From Aureliella helgolandensis (GTDB lineage: Bacteria; Planctomycetota; Planctomycetia; Pirellulales; Pirellulaceae): DNA of 64,000 bases. The DNA lies in assembly GCF_007752135.1 (NCBI RefSeq), contig NZ_CP036298.1, positions 434,001 through 498,000 on the forward strand, given 5' to 3'. Shown one piece after another: positions 18,541 through 28,317 of the stretch. Each line of letters begins with the position of its first letter. The stretch's first letter is position 1. The notes under the pieces are model-generated. The model made no database searches. It was not told where the DNA came from and saw nothing but the letters and a program-made list of their open reading frames with translations. The position numbers and the translations under genes were made by a program.

Positions 18541-20424
18541 CTACTCGAGTAGCGTAAAATAATCCGCAGCTTGGATATCCCCGGAGGCCGAGGGGTAGTG
18601 GATCGTTCGATCATCTTCGGGAGGTGCTTGGCCTCCATCATCTGTCCCATTCGCTCCGACGCTGTAGAGTAGATATCCGTCCACTGTGCGCACATAGCGC
18701 AGCGCACCCTGCTGAGCATCAAATGGATCGATGGGCAGTCTTTCTAGGTGAACGGGAACGAGCTCAGTCGCCTCCCTTGGCCATTGCCGATGTTCGAAGT
18801 AATAATCTTGAAGTGCAAACTCCATGGCCAGTAATCGAAGGCCTGCCTGGTCAAAGGGCAAGATGTCGCGCAGGTATCCAGTGCTGAGGTATATTGAATT
18901 TCCGGCAGCCTCGTAAATGAATAATTGTAGCCGAGCGTGCCAGCCGCCCGTTGCCAAAGTCCATGCACGGTCGCGATCCTGGACGGTAGTGAACTCTTCC
19001 AGTTGATTGCTCATCGTAGCCAGGTTGTGAGCTAGGGATCGACTGAGTTGCTGTGGGAAGAGATGTCGGTGTTCGTAGAGTTGAACACTGCCAATGGAAG
19101 TGCAGGAAATCCCTACTAAGTAATCAATCAGCAATCCTCCATGCCGCACGCTAACTCCCAAGCGGCAAGCGTCTAAAAAACTTGTGCTAGCCTTGTCCCA
19201 TTCTCCCGCGTCGAGGGAGCACCTGCCGCTGGCAACCAACGCTCTAGATGCGGAGCGAAAATTGCTGGCAGCATCGAGCCAGGAAAGATCGTTGTTCGTG
19301 TAGTCCACGGGAACTCGGCAGGGACTCTGCAGTAAGTCATGCAATTGCGTTAAGGTAGGTTCAATGGATTGAATGGAAGGGACCAGTTTGGCAAGTGAGG
19401 CGGTTTCCCAATCGGAACGCAGTTGCGAAAAATCCGATTGTTCGATCACTGCCCCAGCTTCTCCAATACTCTGATACGCGTTGTACTCGAGCGGCTGGAG
19501 TTTTGCGACTCCGGATGGTTTCAGGAATTGCCACTCGACGACAATCAAGGTGGCGAGCATTGTGAACGTTGTTGCACCAGGAATTATTCGCCTAACAACT
19601 CGTTGGCTCAGTTGTTGTGGTCGGTGTGTTCTGGCGCGTAGGGGGCGATTCGCTGAGAGGAGCAGGAGAAGCGATGCGTATCGCGACGCAGTGAAAACAA
19701 GAGGGCAGATAAGCAGCCAGCAAATGGCAGCATAGGGCTGATCCTCAGAGGTAGTGAGGATATCCAAGGAGGATTCCGGTGGCCAACCCATAAATTGGCT
19801 CAACAGCGAGGGAATCAACCAGTCGAATGCTAGGAGCGGCAGTGCGAGCAGAATAGCACCTGCTAGCGACAATAGGCCTATTAGGGCTCGTCCTTTGAGG
19901 CCACCTGATTTTGACGCAAAACGTTTGGGCGCAGAAGCGGTGCCCAGCAGCACACAACCTCCCATGCAGAGTCCTATCACCACTACCGACGTCCAGGCGG
20001 CCCCGTTTAGTAGGGGCATGTGTATTCCGATGGTCATTCCAAAGGCCACCATCCCCGACGCAATCATGAGAGTTGCTATGGAGAATTTGGCGTCGAATGC
20101 CGTCGCTGGGACACTTGTCTCCGCCGTCCTATCAACACCTGGAACCGTTCGACCTCTGAAATTTCGACCTCTGAAATAAGGTAGCCAGCGACTTACTTGA
20201 AGTCCCAAGAGGATGGTCAGAGACTGGAGCCCAAGTATCGCGAAGGGTTCCATGGCGCCGGCCAATAGTAAGGGCGACATCGTACCCACAACTACCAATG
20301 CCCGAGCAAGCCAGTGTCTTGAGGAGCGACTTGCCCAAACGGCAATCGCGCCGTTGGTTGCAAACGCAGACACGGCAATCAGGACTACTAAGAGTAGGAC
20401 GTGCGAGGCTGAAGCTGGTGTCAT
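18541..20424 (-). CDS. polytopic membrane protein of unknown function
   Basis: 627 residues from the ATG at 20424 (a TTG 11 codons upstream also fits). The N-terminal half has about eight hydrophobic segments (roughly 5-25, 40-75, 115-155, 180-210, 235-265, 290-310). The C-terminal half is a soluble helical region with a pseudopilin-like end (LERLPIDPFDAQQGALRYVR, then YLLYSVGANGTDDGG). That ending is shared by many planctomycete proteins and resembles the C-terminus of type II secretion pseudopilins. Function unknown. Divergent from the DUF1592 gene by about 85 bp. Confidence 0.7.
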   Translation of the reverse strand: MTPASASHVLLLVVLIAVSAFATNGAIAVWASRSSRHWLARALVVVGTMSPLLLAGAMEPFAILGLQSLTILLGLQVSRWLPYFRGRNFRGRTVPGVDRTAETSVPATAFDAKFSIATLMIASGMVAFGMTIGIHMPLLNGAAWTSVVVIGLCMGGCVLLGTASAPKRFASKSGGLKGRALIGLLSLAGAILLALPLLAFDWLIPSLLSQFMGWPPESSLDILTTSEDQPYAAICWLLICPLVFTASRYASLLLLLSANRPLRARTHRPQQLSQRVVRRIIPGATTFTMLATLIVVEWQFLKPSGVAKLQPLEYNAYQSIGEAGAVIEQSDFSQLRSDWETASLAKLVPSIQSIEPTLTQLHDLLQSPCRVPVDYTNNDLSWLDAASNFRSASRALVASGRCSLDAGEWDKASTSFLDACRLGVSVRHGGLLIDYLVGISCTSIGSVQLYEHRHLFPQQLSRSLAHNLATMSNQLEEFTTVQDRDRAWTLATGGWHARLQLFIYEAAGNSIYLSTGYLRDILPFDQAGLRLLAMEFALQDYYFEHRQWPREATELVPVHLERLPIDPFDAQQGALRYVRTVDGYLLYSVGANGTDDGGQAPPEDDRTIHYPSASGDIQAADYFTLLE

Positions 20425-20508
20425 GAGCAGTGAGCGATTCAATGGACGCCCTGGCAAGATGCCAAAATACCGCTTGCGGAGTTTCGGCTGCCTGAAGGAT
20501 GGTGTAAG

Positions 20509-23256
20509 TTGACAATCTCGAGCGATCTAAGCTTAGCGAAAATTCTGGCCATTGTGTTGTTGAAAAGGGCGATTGTTGTGCCGCTACTGTGTCTGGACTT
20601 GCATCGCATCCGATGTTTGACGTTCGTCGTCCTGGGGGGAGCGATCTGCCCCGTCAACCCACCGGCCGAAGCGGCCGAAGCGCGAGTGACTCGCGGAGTG
20701 CAGGTGTTGTACACCTTTGATCAAGCGGCCGGTGTTGATCATACGAAGGATGTGGTACGGGATCTCGCAGGCGTGGCGAGCCCCATCGACCTCAAGATTG
20801 AGAACCCGAATTCCGTCCGATGGTCCAGTGGCGGTCTGACAATTGTGAAAGGAACGACGCTCCGTTCGATCGGCTCGACGCAGCGGCTCGCCGATTCACT
20901 CGTAAACTCAGGGAGCCTAACGCTGGAAGCTTGGATAACGCCAGCGAATGATCGGCAGAAGGGGCCCGCCCGGATCGTCAGCATGTCTACCGATGCGAAT
21001 CAACGCAATCTTACCTTGGGGCAAGACCAGAATCGATACGAGGTTCGGTTGCGCTCAAGCACCACTAGCAGCAATGGAATTCCATCGCTTGTGGGACTTG
21101 GAGGCTCTGCACTCAACAAGCGAACTCACGTTGTGTACACGTTGAGTAAGCAGGGTCAGGCGAAACTCTATGTTAATGGTGAGCAGGAGGCATCGAAGCG
21201 GTTGGGCGGCAATATTTCGAACTGGAACGGCAATTTTCCACTGCTACTTGCCAACGAGGCCAACGGCAATCGCCCTTGGTTAGGCGAGCTGCATCTGGTG
21301 GCCATTTACCAACGAGCACTTTCCGTACAGGAAATTCGTCAAAACTTCCAAGCGGATGGCGGTAAGTTGGACCCTGAGTTGCTTGCCATGGAATTGGAAA
21401 GCCAGCGACCTGCGGTCGATCCGCGGACTCGGGATTTTGAAGTCCATATTGCTCCGCTCCTGTCCAAGCATTGCCTCGATTGCCATGGTACGACTACTAA
21501 AGAGGGTGGACTCGATCTCTCGCTGAGGGCGGCGGCGATGGCCGGTGGAGAAAGCGGCAACACGATCGTTCCGGGGAAACCCGAGGAAAGTCTACTGTGG
21601 GAACAGGTTGCTGCCGGTGATATGCCGCCAGAGGGCGAGCCCTTGGCCGATGCTGAGAAGCAACTGCTACGCAAGTGGCTCAGTGAGGGTGCCATCTGGT
21701 CAGGTGAAATGATTGATCAGGCACTCTACGCCAAAGCTGGCTCCAAGGTTGATGTTTTTGTTCAACGCTTGACGGTCGATGAGTACATCGAAACGGTTCG
21801 AGCCGCAGTAGGTATCGATATTGAGGCGGAAGCGCGTCGCATGCTCCCACGCGATCTACGAGCGGATGGCTTCACGAACACGGCGTACAACCTCAATGTA
21901 GATTTGAAGCATGTTGAGGCCTACGCCCAGCTTGCCAATCTGATTGTCGACCGCCTCGATATTCCAAAGTTTGCAAGTCGATTTACCAAGAAGCAAACTC
22001 TGAATACGGACGCCAGCGCTCGCGATTTCGTCGAATCAATGGGCGAGTGGCTGTTGCGCGGACCGCTGACCAAACGCGAAGAGGTGTTGTACAGCGGTAT
22101 TGGCACCACGGTCGCAAGTGCGGGTGGATCCTTTGAAGAGGGCGTCGCCCTGATGATTGAGGCGATGCTGCAGTCGCCGCGTTTCATCTACCGCATCGAG
22201 GATCAGCGTGGAGAGGAACGCATCGGCGAATATGAAATGGCTTCGAGACTGAGTTACATTATCTGGGGTGGGCCGCCTGATCCGAATTTAATGCAGGCCG
22301 CTAGCTCGGGGCAGTTGGGCAGTCGTCAGCAAATTCAAAAGCAGGCCGAACGCATGTTGACGGATCCTCGCGCTGTGCGACGTTCAGAGCTCTTTGTGTC
22401 AAATTGGTTGGATGTAGATCGACTGGCGAATATGCAGCCCGATGCGGAGCGTTTTCCGCAGTGGAACGCTGAGCTGGCGGCTGACATGCGGGCCGAATCC
22501 CTAGCCTTTTTTCGGGAGATTGTCTGGACACAGAAACGTCCCCTCTCGGATCTTTTCAATGCGAAGGTCACCTTTGCCACACCTCGCCTAGCAGAGCTCT
22601 ACGGATTGGAGCCGAAGGGGGCTGGCTTGCAGCGTTACGATGTTTCTGATGTCCCATCGCGAGGAGGATTGTTGACGCAAGGAAGTCTTCTGACGATTGG
22701 CGGGGATGGCGCATCCATGGTGACTCGCGGCTTGTTCGTACTGAACGATGTGTTGCGCGGCGCGGTGGGGGAGCCTCCGCCTGGACTCGATTTGACGCCG
22801 GTTCCTTCGCGTCCCGGATTGTCGCAACGGACCGTCGCTGAAATGCGCATTGCTGCCGATTCCTGTGGCGGCTGCCATACCAAGTTTGAACCACTCGCAT
22901 TCGGTTTGGAGCAGTTCGATGGGATCGGCGCACGCCACGAGAGTGACGAGTACGGCAATGCGCTGCGCGAGGATGGAGAAGTTCTGTTTCCTGGGAACGC
23001 CAAGGCCGTCAAGTACAAGTCTTCCGCCGAATTGATGGATTTGCTGGCAACGAGTGAACGCGTTCGGGAGACAGTCACCTGGAAGGTTGCCCAGTTTGCG
23101 ATTGGGCGCCCCTTGGTGGCCAGCGATGCTCAGCAAATTCGAGAGATTCATCAAGAGAGCCAACGCAACGGAGGCACCTACCAAAGCCTGATGACCGCTA
23201 TTGTTTCCAGCGAACTTGTCATGCGGCAACGGTCGCAATTATCGGCCATCGACTAG
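20509..23256 (+). CDS. LamG + cytochrome c + DUF1587/1592/1588/1585 protein
   Basis: 915 residues from a TTG at 20509 with AAGGA just upstream; GTGs at 20554 and 20578 are alternatives nearer the signal peptide. A LamG/concanavalin-like domain (about 65-280) is followed by a planctomycete cytochrome c (haem motif CLDCH at 322-326, with Met in GDMPPEGEPL as possible ligand). The DUF1587, DUF1595, DUF1592, DUF1588 (with CGGCH at 786-790) and DUF1585 modules come next in order. These proteins are exported and are paired with DUF1552 proteins, as here. The reaction is unproven; a redox role in polysaccharide breakdown is commonly suspected. Confidence 0.9.
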   Translation: MTISSDLSLAKILAIVLLKRAIVVPLLCLDLHRIRCLTFVVLGGAICPVNPPAEAAEARVTRGVQVLYTFDQAAGVDHTKDVVRDLAGVASPIDLKIENPNSVRWSSGGLTIVKGTTLRSIGSTQRLADSLVNSGSLTLEAWITPANDRQKGPARIVSMSTDANQRNLTLGQDQNRYEVRLRSSTTSSNGIPSLVGLGGSALNKRTHVVYTLSKQGQAKLYVNGEQEASKRLGGNISNWNGNFPLLLANEANGNRPWLGELHLVAIYQRALSVQEIRQNFQADGGKLDPELLAMELESQRPAVDPRTRDFEVHIAPLLSKHCLDCHGTTTKEGGLDLSLRAAAMAGGESGNTIVPGKPEESLLWEQVAAGDMPPEGEPLADAEKQLLRKWLSEGAIWSGEMIDQALYAKAGSKVDVFVQRLTVDEYIETVRAAVGIDIEAEARRMLPRDLRADGFTNTAYNLNVDLKHVEAYAQLANLIVDRLDIPKFASRFTKKQTLNTDASARDFVESMGEWLLRGPLTKREEVLYSGIGTTVASAGGSFEEGVALMIEAMLQSPRFIYRIEDQRGEERIGEYEMASRLSYIIWGGPPDPNLMQAASSGQLGSRQQIQKQAERMLTDPRAVRRSELFVSNWLDVDRLANMQPDAERFPQWNAELAADMRAESLAFFREIVWTQKRPLSDLFNAKVTFATPRLAELYGLEPKGAGLQRYDVSDVPSRGGLLTQGSLLTIGGDGASMVTRGLFVLNDVLRGAVGEPPPGLDLTPVPSRPGLSQRTVAEMRIAADSCGGCHTKFEPLAFGLEQFDGIGARHESDEYGNALREDGEVLFPGNAKAVKYKSSAELMDLLATSERVRETVTWKVAQFAIGRPLVASDAQQIREIHQESQRNGGTYQSLMTAIVSSELVMRQRSQLSAID

Positions 23257-23356
23257 GACGGTCCCTATTGGCGGAAGGGATATCGCCGTCCAGCCGAAGT
23301 GCTTTCCACCGGTCAGTCCGAGAATCAATCTTCGAATAAGAATAAGAGGTCTCTTG

Positions 23357-24781
23357 ATGAGAAATCCTGCCATCAATCGTCGAACCATGTTGCGGAGTAT
23401 CGGTGCCGCCACGATCGGACTACCGCTTCTCGAAGAGATGATGACCAGCAAAGCGTTCGGCGCGGAACCGGCCCAGGTGCCCGTTCGCGCTTTCAATGTT
23501 TTCTTTGGACTGGGCATTCCGGCTCCGCTACAAACGGAAGGTTTTGAGGGAGTCCTCGAGCCGCTTCAGTCGCTGAGCGACAAGTTGCTCATCATGCGCA
23601 ACGTCGACCAAATTCGGTGCGACGAAAAGGGGAGCAACGCTCACTACGATGGCGCATCTGGAGCATTCACTGCTACACCGCCCGATGGCGAAGCGAGGGC
23701 CGGTGGTGCCTCGATCGACCAAGTTATTCGCCGAGCTCATTACCCACAGGGGCTTCCCCAAGGGATGGTGCCCACGTTACTGGCTGGTACATTCTTCCGC
23801 CGAAGCCGAGTGGGACGCTACGTGCACAGCTACAACAAGGATGGAACCGTAGCGGCGACGATCCAAGAGAAGCCTCGCGATCTGTTCGAAAGAGTGTTTG
23901 GGGCGGTTTCTGATGGAGGGGGGGATCAAGATGTGCGTGCTCGACTCCGGCACAGCGTGCTCGATTCTGTGGTGCAGGATTTTCAATTCTACACCGGCCC
24001 TAACTCTCCACTGGGAGCCGCCTCGAAGGCCCGAGTGATCGACCATCTGGATCGAATCCGCGAGTTTGAGCAGCGGGCCTTTTCGTTAAAGAAGCTTGGT
24101 CCCAACGTTCCCTTGTTGCCGCCTCAATCTCAGATTCCTCACGGAGGACCAGCGGATCCTGGGGGAGAGGGGATTGATATGAACATTGACGATCTTAGCA
24201 CGGAGTGGAGACTGCAGGCCGACCTGTATGCACTGGCCGTGAAGATGGATCGAGCCCGCTTCGGCGCCTTGACCTTCCTTGCTGCTGGCGAGCGATTGCG
24301 CCTAAGGGGAGACTATCAATACAACGGACGTGCTGTGTATGCGTTCAACGACGAACGGGAACTTGGGAAGTCGGGATCGGGAGGCTGCAGTCACGAATGG
24401 TGGCATCAGTTCAACGAAAAGAAGCAGAATGAGCAGTTGCGAGCGCATGCCCACATGAAGATGCGCGAGATAGCCTACTTCCTGCATCGCTTGGACGAGG
24501 AGGATTGCATGGAAGCCAATGGACGCACCATCCTAGAAAACTCACTGATCACGATTTCGACGGAGTCGGGTGACGGACGCCACAATGATGTTAAACGTGA
24601 ACTGTCGGGAGTTTTTCACGCTATCACAGGAGCCAATGGTCGTTTTAAGACGGGCCAGATCATGGACGTTGGTGCTGAGGGAATCGATGTCTACAACACA
24701 ATGCTCAGCGCGTTCGACACCCAAGATCGGATTGGGCCCAACGATCGCGAAGGAAAGGAAATCGATTCCATCCGAGCCTAA
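23357..24781 (+). CDS. DUF1552 Tat-exported protein
   Basis: 474 residues from the ATG at 23357, chosen because AAGAGGT lies just upstream and because it starts a Tat-type leader (NRRTMLRSIGAATIGLPLLEEM). The body fits DUF1552 (VPVRAFNVFFGLGIP, LSDKLLIMRNVDQIR, FHAITGANGRFKTG). It begins 100 bp after the DUF1592 gene, the standard pairing in planctomycetes. Likely forms an exported complex with the cytochrome protein; the enzyme activity is unknown. Confidence 0.9.
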   Translation: MRNPAINRRTMLRSIGAATIGLPLLEEMMTSKAFGAEPAQVPVRAFNVFFGLGIPAPLQTEGFEGVLEPLQSLSDKLLIMRNVDQIRCDEKGSNAHYDGASGAFTATPPDGEARAGGASIDQVIRRAHYPQGLPQGMVPTLLAGTFFRRSRVGRYVHSYNKDGTVAATIQEKPRDLFERVFGAVSDGGGDQDVRARLRHSVLDSVVQDFQFYTGPNSPLGAASKARVIDHLDRIREFEQRAFSLKKLGPNVPLLPPQSQIPHGGPADPGGEGIDMNIDDLSTEWRLQADLYALAVKMDRARFGALTFLAAGERLRLRGDYQYNGRAVYAFNDERELGKSGSGGCSHEWWHQFNEKKQNEQLRAHAHMKMREIAYFLHRLDEEDCMEANGRTILENSLITISTESGDGRHNDVKRELSGVFHAITGANGRFKTGQIMDVGAEGIDVYNTMLSAFDTQDRIGPNDREGKEIDSIRA

Positions 24782-25025
24782 CTACCGCTTTCGCAAGCTG
24801 TGAATAACGACAACTCGATGTCTGCGATTTCGACTGCATCCACCGGGGCATCGGTCAGACGGCCAAAACTGGCTGTTGGATTTGGACAATTAGACCGTTT
24901 GCTACGGCAATGCTGCTCACCAGATCAGCCAGTGGCAAGTAGTTGAAGCCGAGTCTGTGATGCATATTCGATGCGGGAGCAGTGACAGCAGAGTTCACTG
25001 AGGTTCACAAAGTCAAGTTGTAGCG

Positions 25026-25286
25026 TTAGCGGAGCGCAAAGTAGGCTCGCAGTCGCATAATGGTGGAGATCGTAGCTAACACGACGGTTGCCACGATCAT
25101 TACCCAGCGAATCATTGCTTGATCGCGGGAAACTGCTTCGCCAGAAATCCAATATAAGATGGGCATGGCGAAGATTGCTAACCATGCCCACAATTCCGCA
25201 GTTTGCCAGACCGCTTGGAAACTGAAAGTTTCCAGCGTGTCGTCGGGCTCATCGCTGTCAGCTGGTTGATGCTTGCTGTCGGGCAT
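25026..25286 (-). CDS. small two-helix membrane protein
   Basis: 86 residues with an acidic N-terminus and two hydrophobic segments (about 28-48 and 57-75). The ATG at 25286 has TGAGG about 7 bp upstream; a GTG at 25298 would overlap the stop of the preceding gene as GTGA, so translation may be coupled either way. Last gene of the long minus-strand cluster. Not recognised. Confidence 0.65.
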   Translation of the reverse strand: MPDSKHQPADSDEPDDTLETFSFQAVWQTAELWAWLAIFAMPILYWISGEAVSRDQAMIRWVMIVATVVLATISTIMRLRAYFALR

Positions 25287-25294
25287 GGAATACC

Positions 25295-26614
25295 TCACTC
25301 GGTCACCGCTGCTGCCGGGATCGCTGTTGGGATGGGAACCACTGACTTGATTTTAGTCCAGTGTACACGTGTTCTGAACTCGGTGTACTTCGCATAGTAA
25401 CCTTGCAGCCATAGCAGGTTATCATCACATGCGTATGGACGAATTTGGTCGCCGGCATGCCCCTTGGCAATCGGCGTAAAACTCCAAGATTCATTCGCCG
25501 AGGATTTATTGCCCTCGAACAAGCGATAGCCATTCAAGGCTTGTTTCGCATCGTGCGGCTGACAGTTGCAAGAGAGAAAGACGCGGTTCGGATCTCGAGC
25601 ATCGAGCACAATGCCACCTGCATAATGGTTTTCGGGTTCGTAGAGATGGGACCCAGCAAAAGCCAAAAACTGGACTTTCCACAGTCCGCCATTCCATAGC
25701 GCATGATAGTAGCGAAGGTCACGACCTATTGGGCCATCGTGGCTGACCACGAATACGCCCGCTAAGATTCCTTGGGCATACCGCTTGATATCCCAGACCC
25801 ACGCGCGGTGCTCACTGCCATCAAACACTCGAGTGCCAGCCTCCGGCGATATCGCGTTACTGCTGACCAAGTCCGCGACCGAAGTTCCATCAGAGTGGTG
25901 GAGCTTTCCAGCTTCATAGTAAAGATGATAGATACTTGTACTGAAGTCGCGTGGATGGGCCTCGGTATAGAAAAAATCAATTCGTTGTTGGTTATCACAA
26001 CAGTATTTTAAGTAGGGGCGCGTGCGTCCATCTCCGGTTCGCATTAGCAATCGCGGCTCGCTCCAGGTTTCCCCGTTGTCGTCCGAAAACGAAAAAGTGG
26101 GGTTGAAGTTCAGCCCGCGAAAGCAGTTGTAAATGCGTCCGCCTTCCTTTTCAAGTTGGAATAAATTGCTGTAGGTGACCGTCGCCTCAACCGGATTGTG
26201 TTGCTCTTCGGACCAAGCCATTTCTCCGGTCGTCTCGTTGAGCAGACCGAATCGCGAGCACCAGAAATGGTCGCGGCTGTGGCGGGCATAGGCGGCTAAG
26301 AATCTGCCGTCCTGCAATTGCAGCAAAGAAGGGGTGTTGTGGTCGTCAACCTCCGTATCGGTACTCAATTTTGTTGAATTTTCCACTCGATCTGCTTGCA
26401 CAGACACGACATCCACTCGCGTGTAGCCTGTGGTGTCCACACTGCCCACGATTAGCCAGTTGTCGACCCTCAAGGCTCGCGGATCGCTGAACCAGCACCA
26501 AGCACTGTTCGTGCGCAGCCTGCTGGTGATCCGTCCATAAGCCAACCAGGCCACAATAATTGGGAGACTGGCCAGGGCGGCGATCCAAGCTGCACGTATC
26601 AACCAGCGTGTCAT
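25295..26614 (-). CDS. BNR-repeat (sialidase-like propeller) membrane-anchored protein
   Basis: 439 residues. One N-terminal membrane segment (about 7-27) and an extracytoplasmic domain with the BNR-4 propeller pattern (WCWFSDPRAL, NTPSLLQLQDGRFLAAYARH, FSFSDDNGETWSEPRLL, HYAGGIVLDARDPNRVFLS). The Asp-box SDDNGETW is clear. Family members occur beside polysaccharide-handling genes; catalysis is not shown. The ATG overlaps the methyltransferase stop (ATGA at 26614-26611). Confidence 0.82.
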   Translation of the reverse strand: MTRWLIRAAWIAALASLPIIVAWLAYGRITSRLRTNSAWCWFSDPRALRVDNWLIVGSVDTTGYTRVDVVSVQADRVENSTKLSTDTEVDDHNTPSLLQLQDGRFLAAYARHSRDHFWCSRFGLLNETTGEMAWSEEQHNPVEATVTYSNLFQLEKEGGRIYNCFRGLNFNPTFSFSDDNGETWSEPRLLMRTGDGRTRPYLKYCCDNQQRIDFFYTEAHPRDFSTSIYHLYYEAGKLHHSDGTSVADLVSSNAISPEAGTRVFDGSEHRAWVWDIKRYAQGILAGVFVVSHDGPIGRDLRYYHALWNGGLWKVQFLAFAGSHLYEPENHYAGGIVLDARDPNRVFLSCNCQPHDAKQALNGYRLFEGNKSSANESWSFTPIAKGHAGDQIRPYACDDNLLWLQGYYAKYTEFRTRVHWTKIKSVVPIPTAIPAAAVTE

Positions 26615-27306
26615 GTGCGCTCCTCAACTGCAGGGCTGTGGATCGACTTTCGTGGTGGCACCAACGCTCTCGACCTCGCCAAGATCATCGTCCACGGCAA
26701 GGGGCGAACGACATGTTCGATCTCAAAATACCGGCTCACCATGCGTTGAATGTCCCTAGCGCTGAAGTTTTGCAAATGTCCCGGCGTATTGCCCAGCACG
26801 CTCCAGTACTTACCTCGCAGCATATTCAACACTCGCCACAGCGGCTCGCGAGGGACGCTGATCAGCACCCGTCCCGCAGCAATTCGTTGGACCTCTCGCA
26901 GCGCCGCATCCACGTCCTCGAGGTGCTCGAGTACTTCGCAGGCAATCACCAGTTCCTGGCTCGCGTCGTCTACCGGAATCTGGTAGGCGGAGGCTACGGC
27001 AAAGTGAAAATCTGGGCACCGGACTCGCGCTTGCTGTACCTCTACCGAGCCTATATCGATGCCAATATATTGGATCTTTAGTGGGGGCGTGTTGGTACCG
27101 AATTCATGGTGACGGAATAACTGCTCCGCCAATTCGCCCGCACCGCAGCCAACCTCAAGTACGTTTTGGAAGTCAATTTCCTGCAGTAGCTTATTGGCAG
27201 AGCCCAGAAAACGGTGCATCAGAAACCGATGCATCGGATTCCGCGAAGCGTATTTATCGAAGTGGTTGCCGGTGACCACACTTCCACAGCCAGGGACATG
27301 CTTCAC
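26611..27306 (-). CDS. class I SAM-dependent methyltransferase
   Basis: 231 residues from GTG 27306, with AAGGTGAT a few bases upstream. Rossmann methyltransferase motifs: LEVGCGAGELAEQL (motif I, about 50-63), IGIDIGSVEV, and ACEVLEHLEDVDAALREVQRI (motif IV and after). The type is that of UbiE/COQ5-like enzymes found in glycan and lipid clusters. Stop overlaps the BNR gene start; the DUF1559 stop lies 9 bp upstream. The substrate, possibly a sugar or lipid carrier, is unknown. Confidence 0.87.
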   Translation of the reverse strand: MKHVPGCGSVVTGNHFDKYASRNPMHRFLMHRFLGSANKLLQEIDFQNVLEVGCGAGELAEQLFRHHEFGTNTPPLKIQYIGIDIGSVEVQQARVRCPDFHFAVASAYQIPVDDASQELVIACEVLEHLEDVDAALREVQRIAAGRVLISVPREPLWRVLNMLRGKYWSVLGNTPGHLQNFSARDIQRMVSRYFEIEHVVRPLPWTMILARSRALVPPRKSIHSPAVEERT

Positions 27307-27315
27307 ATCATCACC

Positions 27316-28317
27316 TTACTCTAAAACTTTGCTGGGAATTGATTGGTGGTCGTGTCGATTACCCAAGTTGCTATGGACTTGAGTGTCGACGTTGTAGCTG
27401 ATGTTGTGAATTGAGCCATCGCACAAGGCCATGATTGTGACTGAGGAATGCGCGGATCCGAAGTTGTACCCTTCGACGTCCATGGCGTGGCCATGGCGAG
27501 TTTTCCAATCGGACAGCGGCTCAAATCCTGACAGGCTGCTGGAACCGGTGTAACGAATCAGATCGCGTTCATCGCCACTGTAGGCGCTTTCATTGTCGCC
27601 GAAGTCGCTGCCGGTGTGGTAGGCAGCGCGTGGCACCTGTTTTTCGCCAAGCAAGTAGGTGTTGCTGAGTCCATCGCGAATCTCACTCAATTTCATCTTG
27701 CTACGTTGAAAGCAAACGCCGGTGTTGGCGCGCATCTCGGGCCAAGGAAAAGACTTTGCCGCGTCAAGTGAATCCGGCCCCGTTCCGTAACGGACTGGGA
27801 TCGATCCGCCGTTCATCGCGTAATCGTTCCGAGCCAAATTCGCCTCTGGCGCATACAGAATGGGCACCCAGGAGTGGTCATTGGCGAGTGGTTCCGCCGA
27901 ACGTCTCGAGGGGCAGTGTAGTACAGCCAACGGCGTTTGCAGTCGCCGCGAGTTTTCTTCTGCATCCGACGGGGCGGTACCACCCATATCGTGCAGCGAT
28001 TGCTGTTCGAGATAGGGTAACGTCTGGTAGATCCAACCTCCGGGCTGAGACGGTCCGACGCCCAATCCCGGCAAACCGGCCCAATGGATCCCCCAGCCTC
28101 CGGATGGCAGGTGCTTGTGCGTATTTTCTAGATTGAGTACTGCCAAGCTCAATTGTTTGGTGTTGTTCGAACATTGCATTCGCCGAGCCGCCTCCCGCGC
28201 CATCTGCACCGCCGGGAGCAGTAGGCCAACTAGCAAGCCAATGATCGAAATGACTACCAAGAGCTCCACCAAAGTGAAACCTTGATTCTGCGTTTTGTTC
28301 TCAGGGTAGGCAGTCAT
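27316..28317 (-). CDS. DUF1559 prepilin-like protein
   Basis: 333 residues. A type IV prepilin/pseudopilin leader is cut before Phe in NQGFTLVELLVVISIIGLL (about 12-30), followed by the DUF1559 body typical of planctomycetes (LLPAVQMAREAARRMQCSNN; YAMNGG; SEIRDGLSNTYLLGEK; and the C-terminal FGSAHSSVTIMALCDGSIH block). These proteins are very numerous in planctomycete genomes and their role is not settled. The ATG at 28317 forms ATGA with the end of the broken glycosyltransferase gene. Confidence 0.9.
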   Translation of the reverse strand: MTAYPENKTQNQGFTLVELLVVISIIGLLVGLLLPAVQMAREAARRMQCSNNTKQLSLAVLNLENTHKHLPSGGWGIHWAGLPGLGVGPSQPGGWIYQTLPYLEQQSLHDMGGTAPSDAEENSRRLQTPLAVLHCPSRRSAEPLANDHSWVPILYAPEANLARNDYAMNGGSIPVRYGTGPDSLDAAKSFPWPEMRANTGVCFQRSKMKLSEIRDGLSNTYLLGEKQVPRAAYHTGSDFGDNESAYSGDERDLIRYTGSSSLSGFEPLSDWKTRHGHAMDVEGYNFGSAHSSVTIMALCDGSIHNISYNVDTQVHSNLGNRHDHQSIPSKVLE

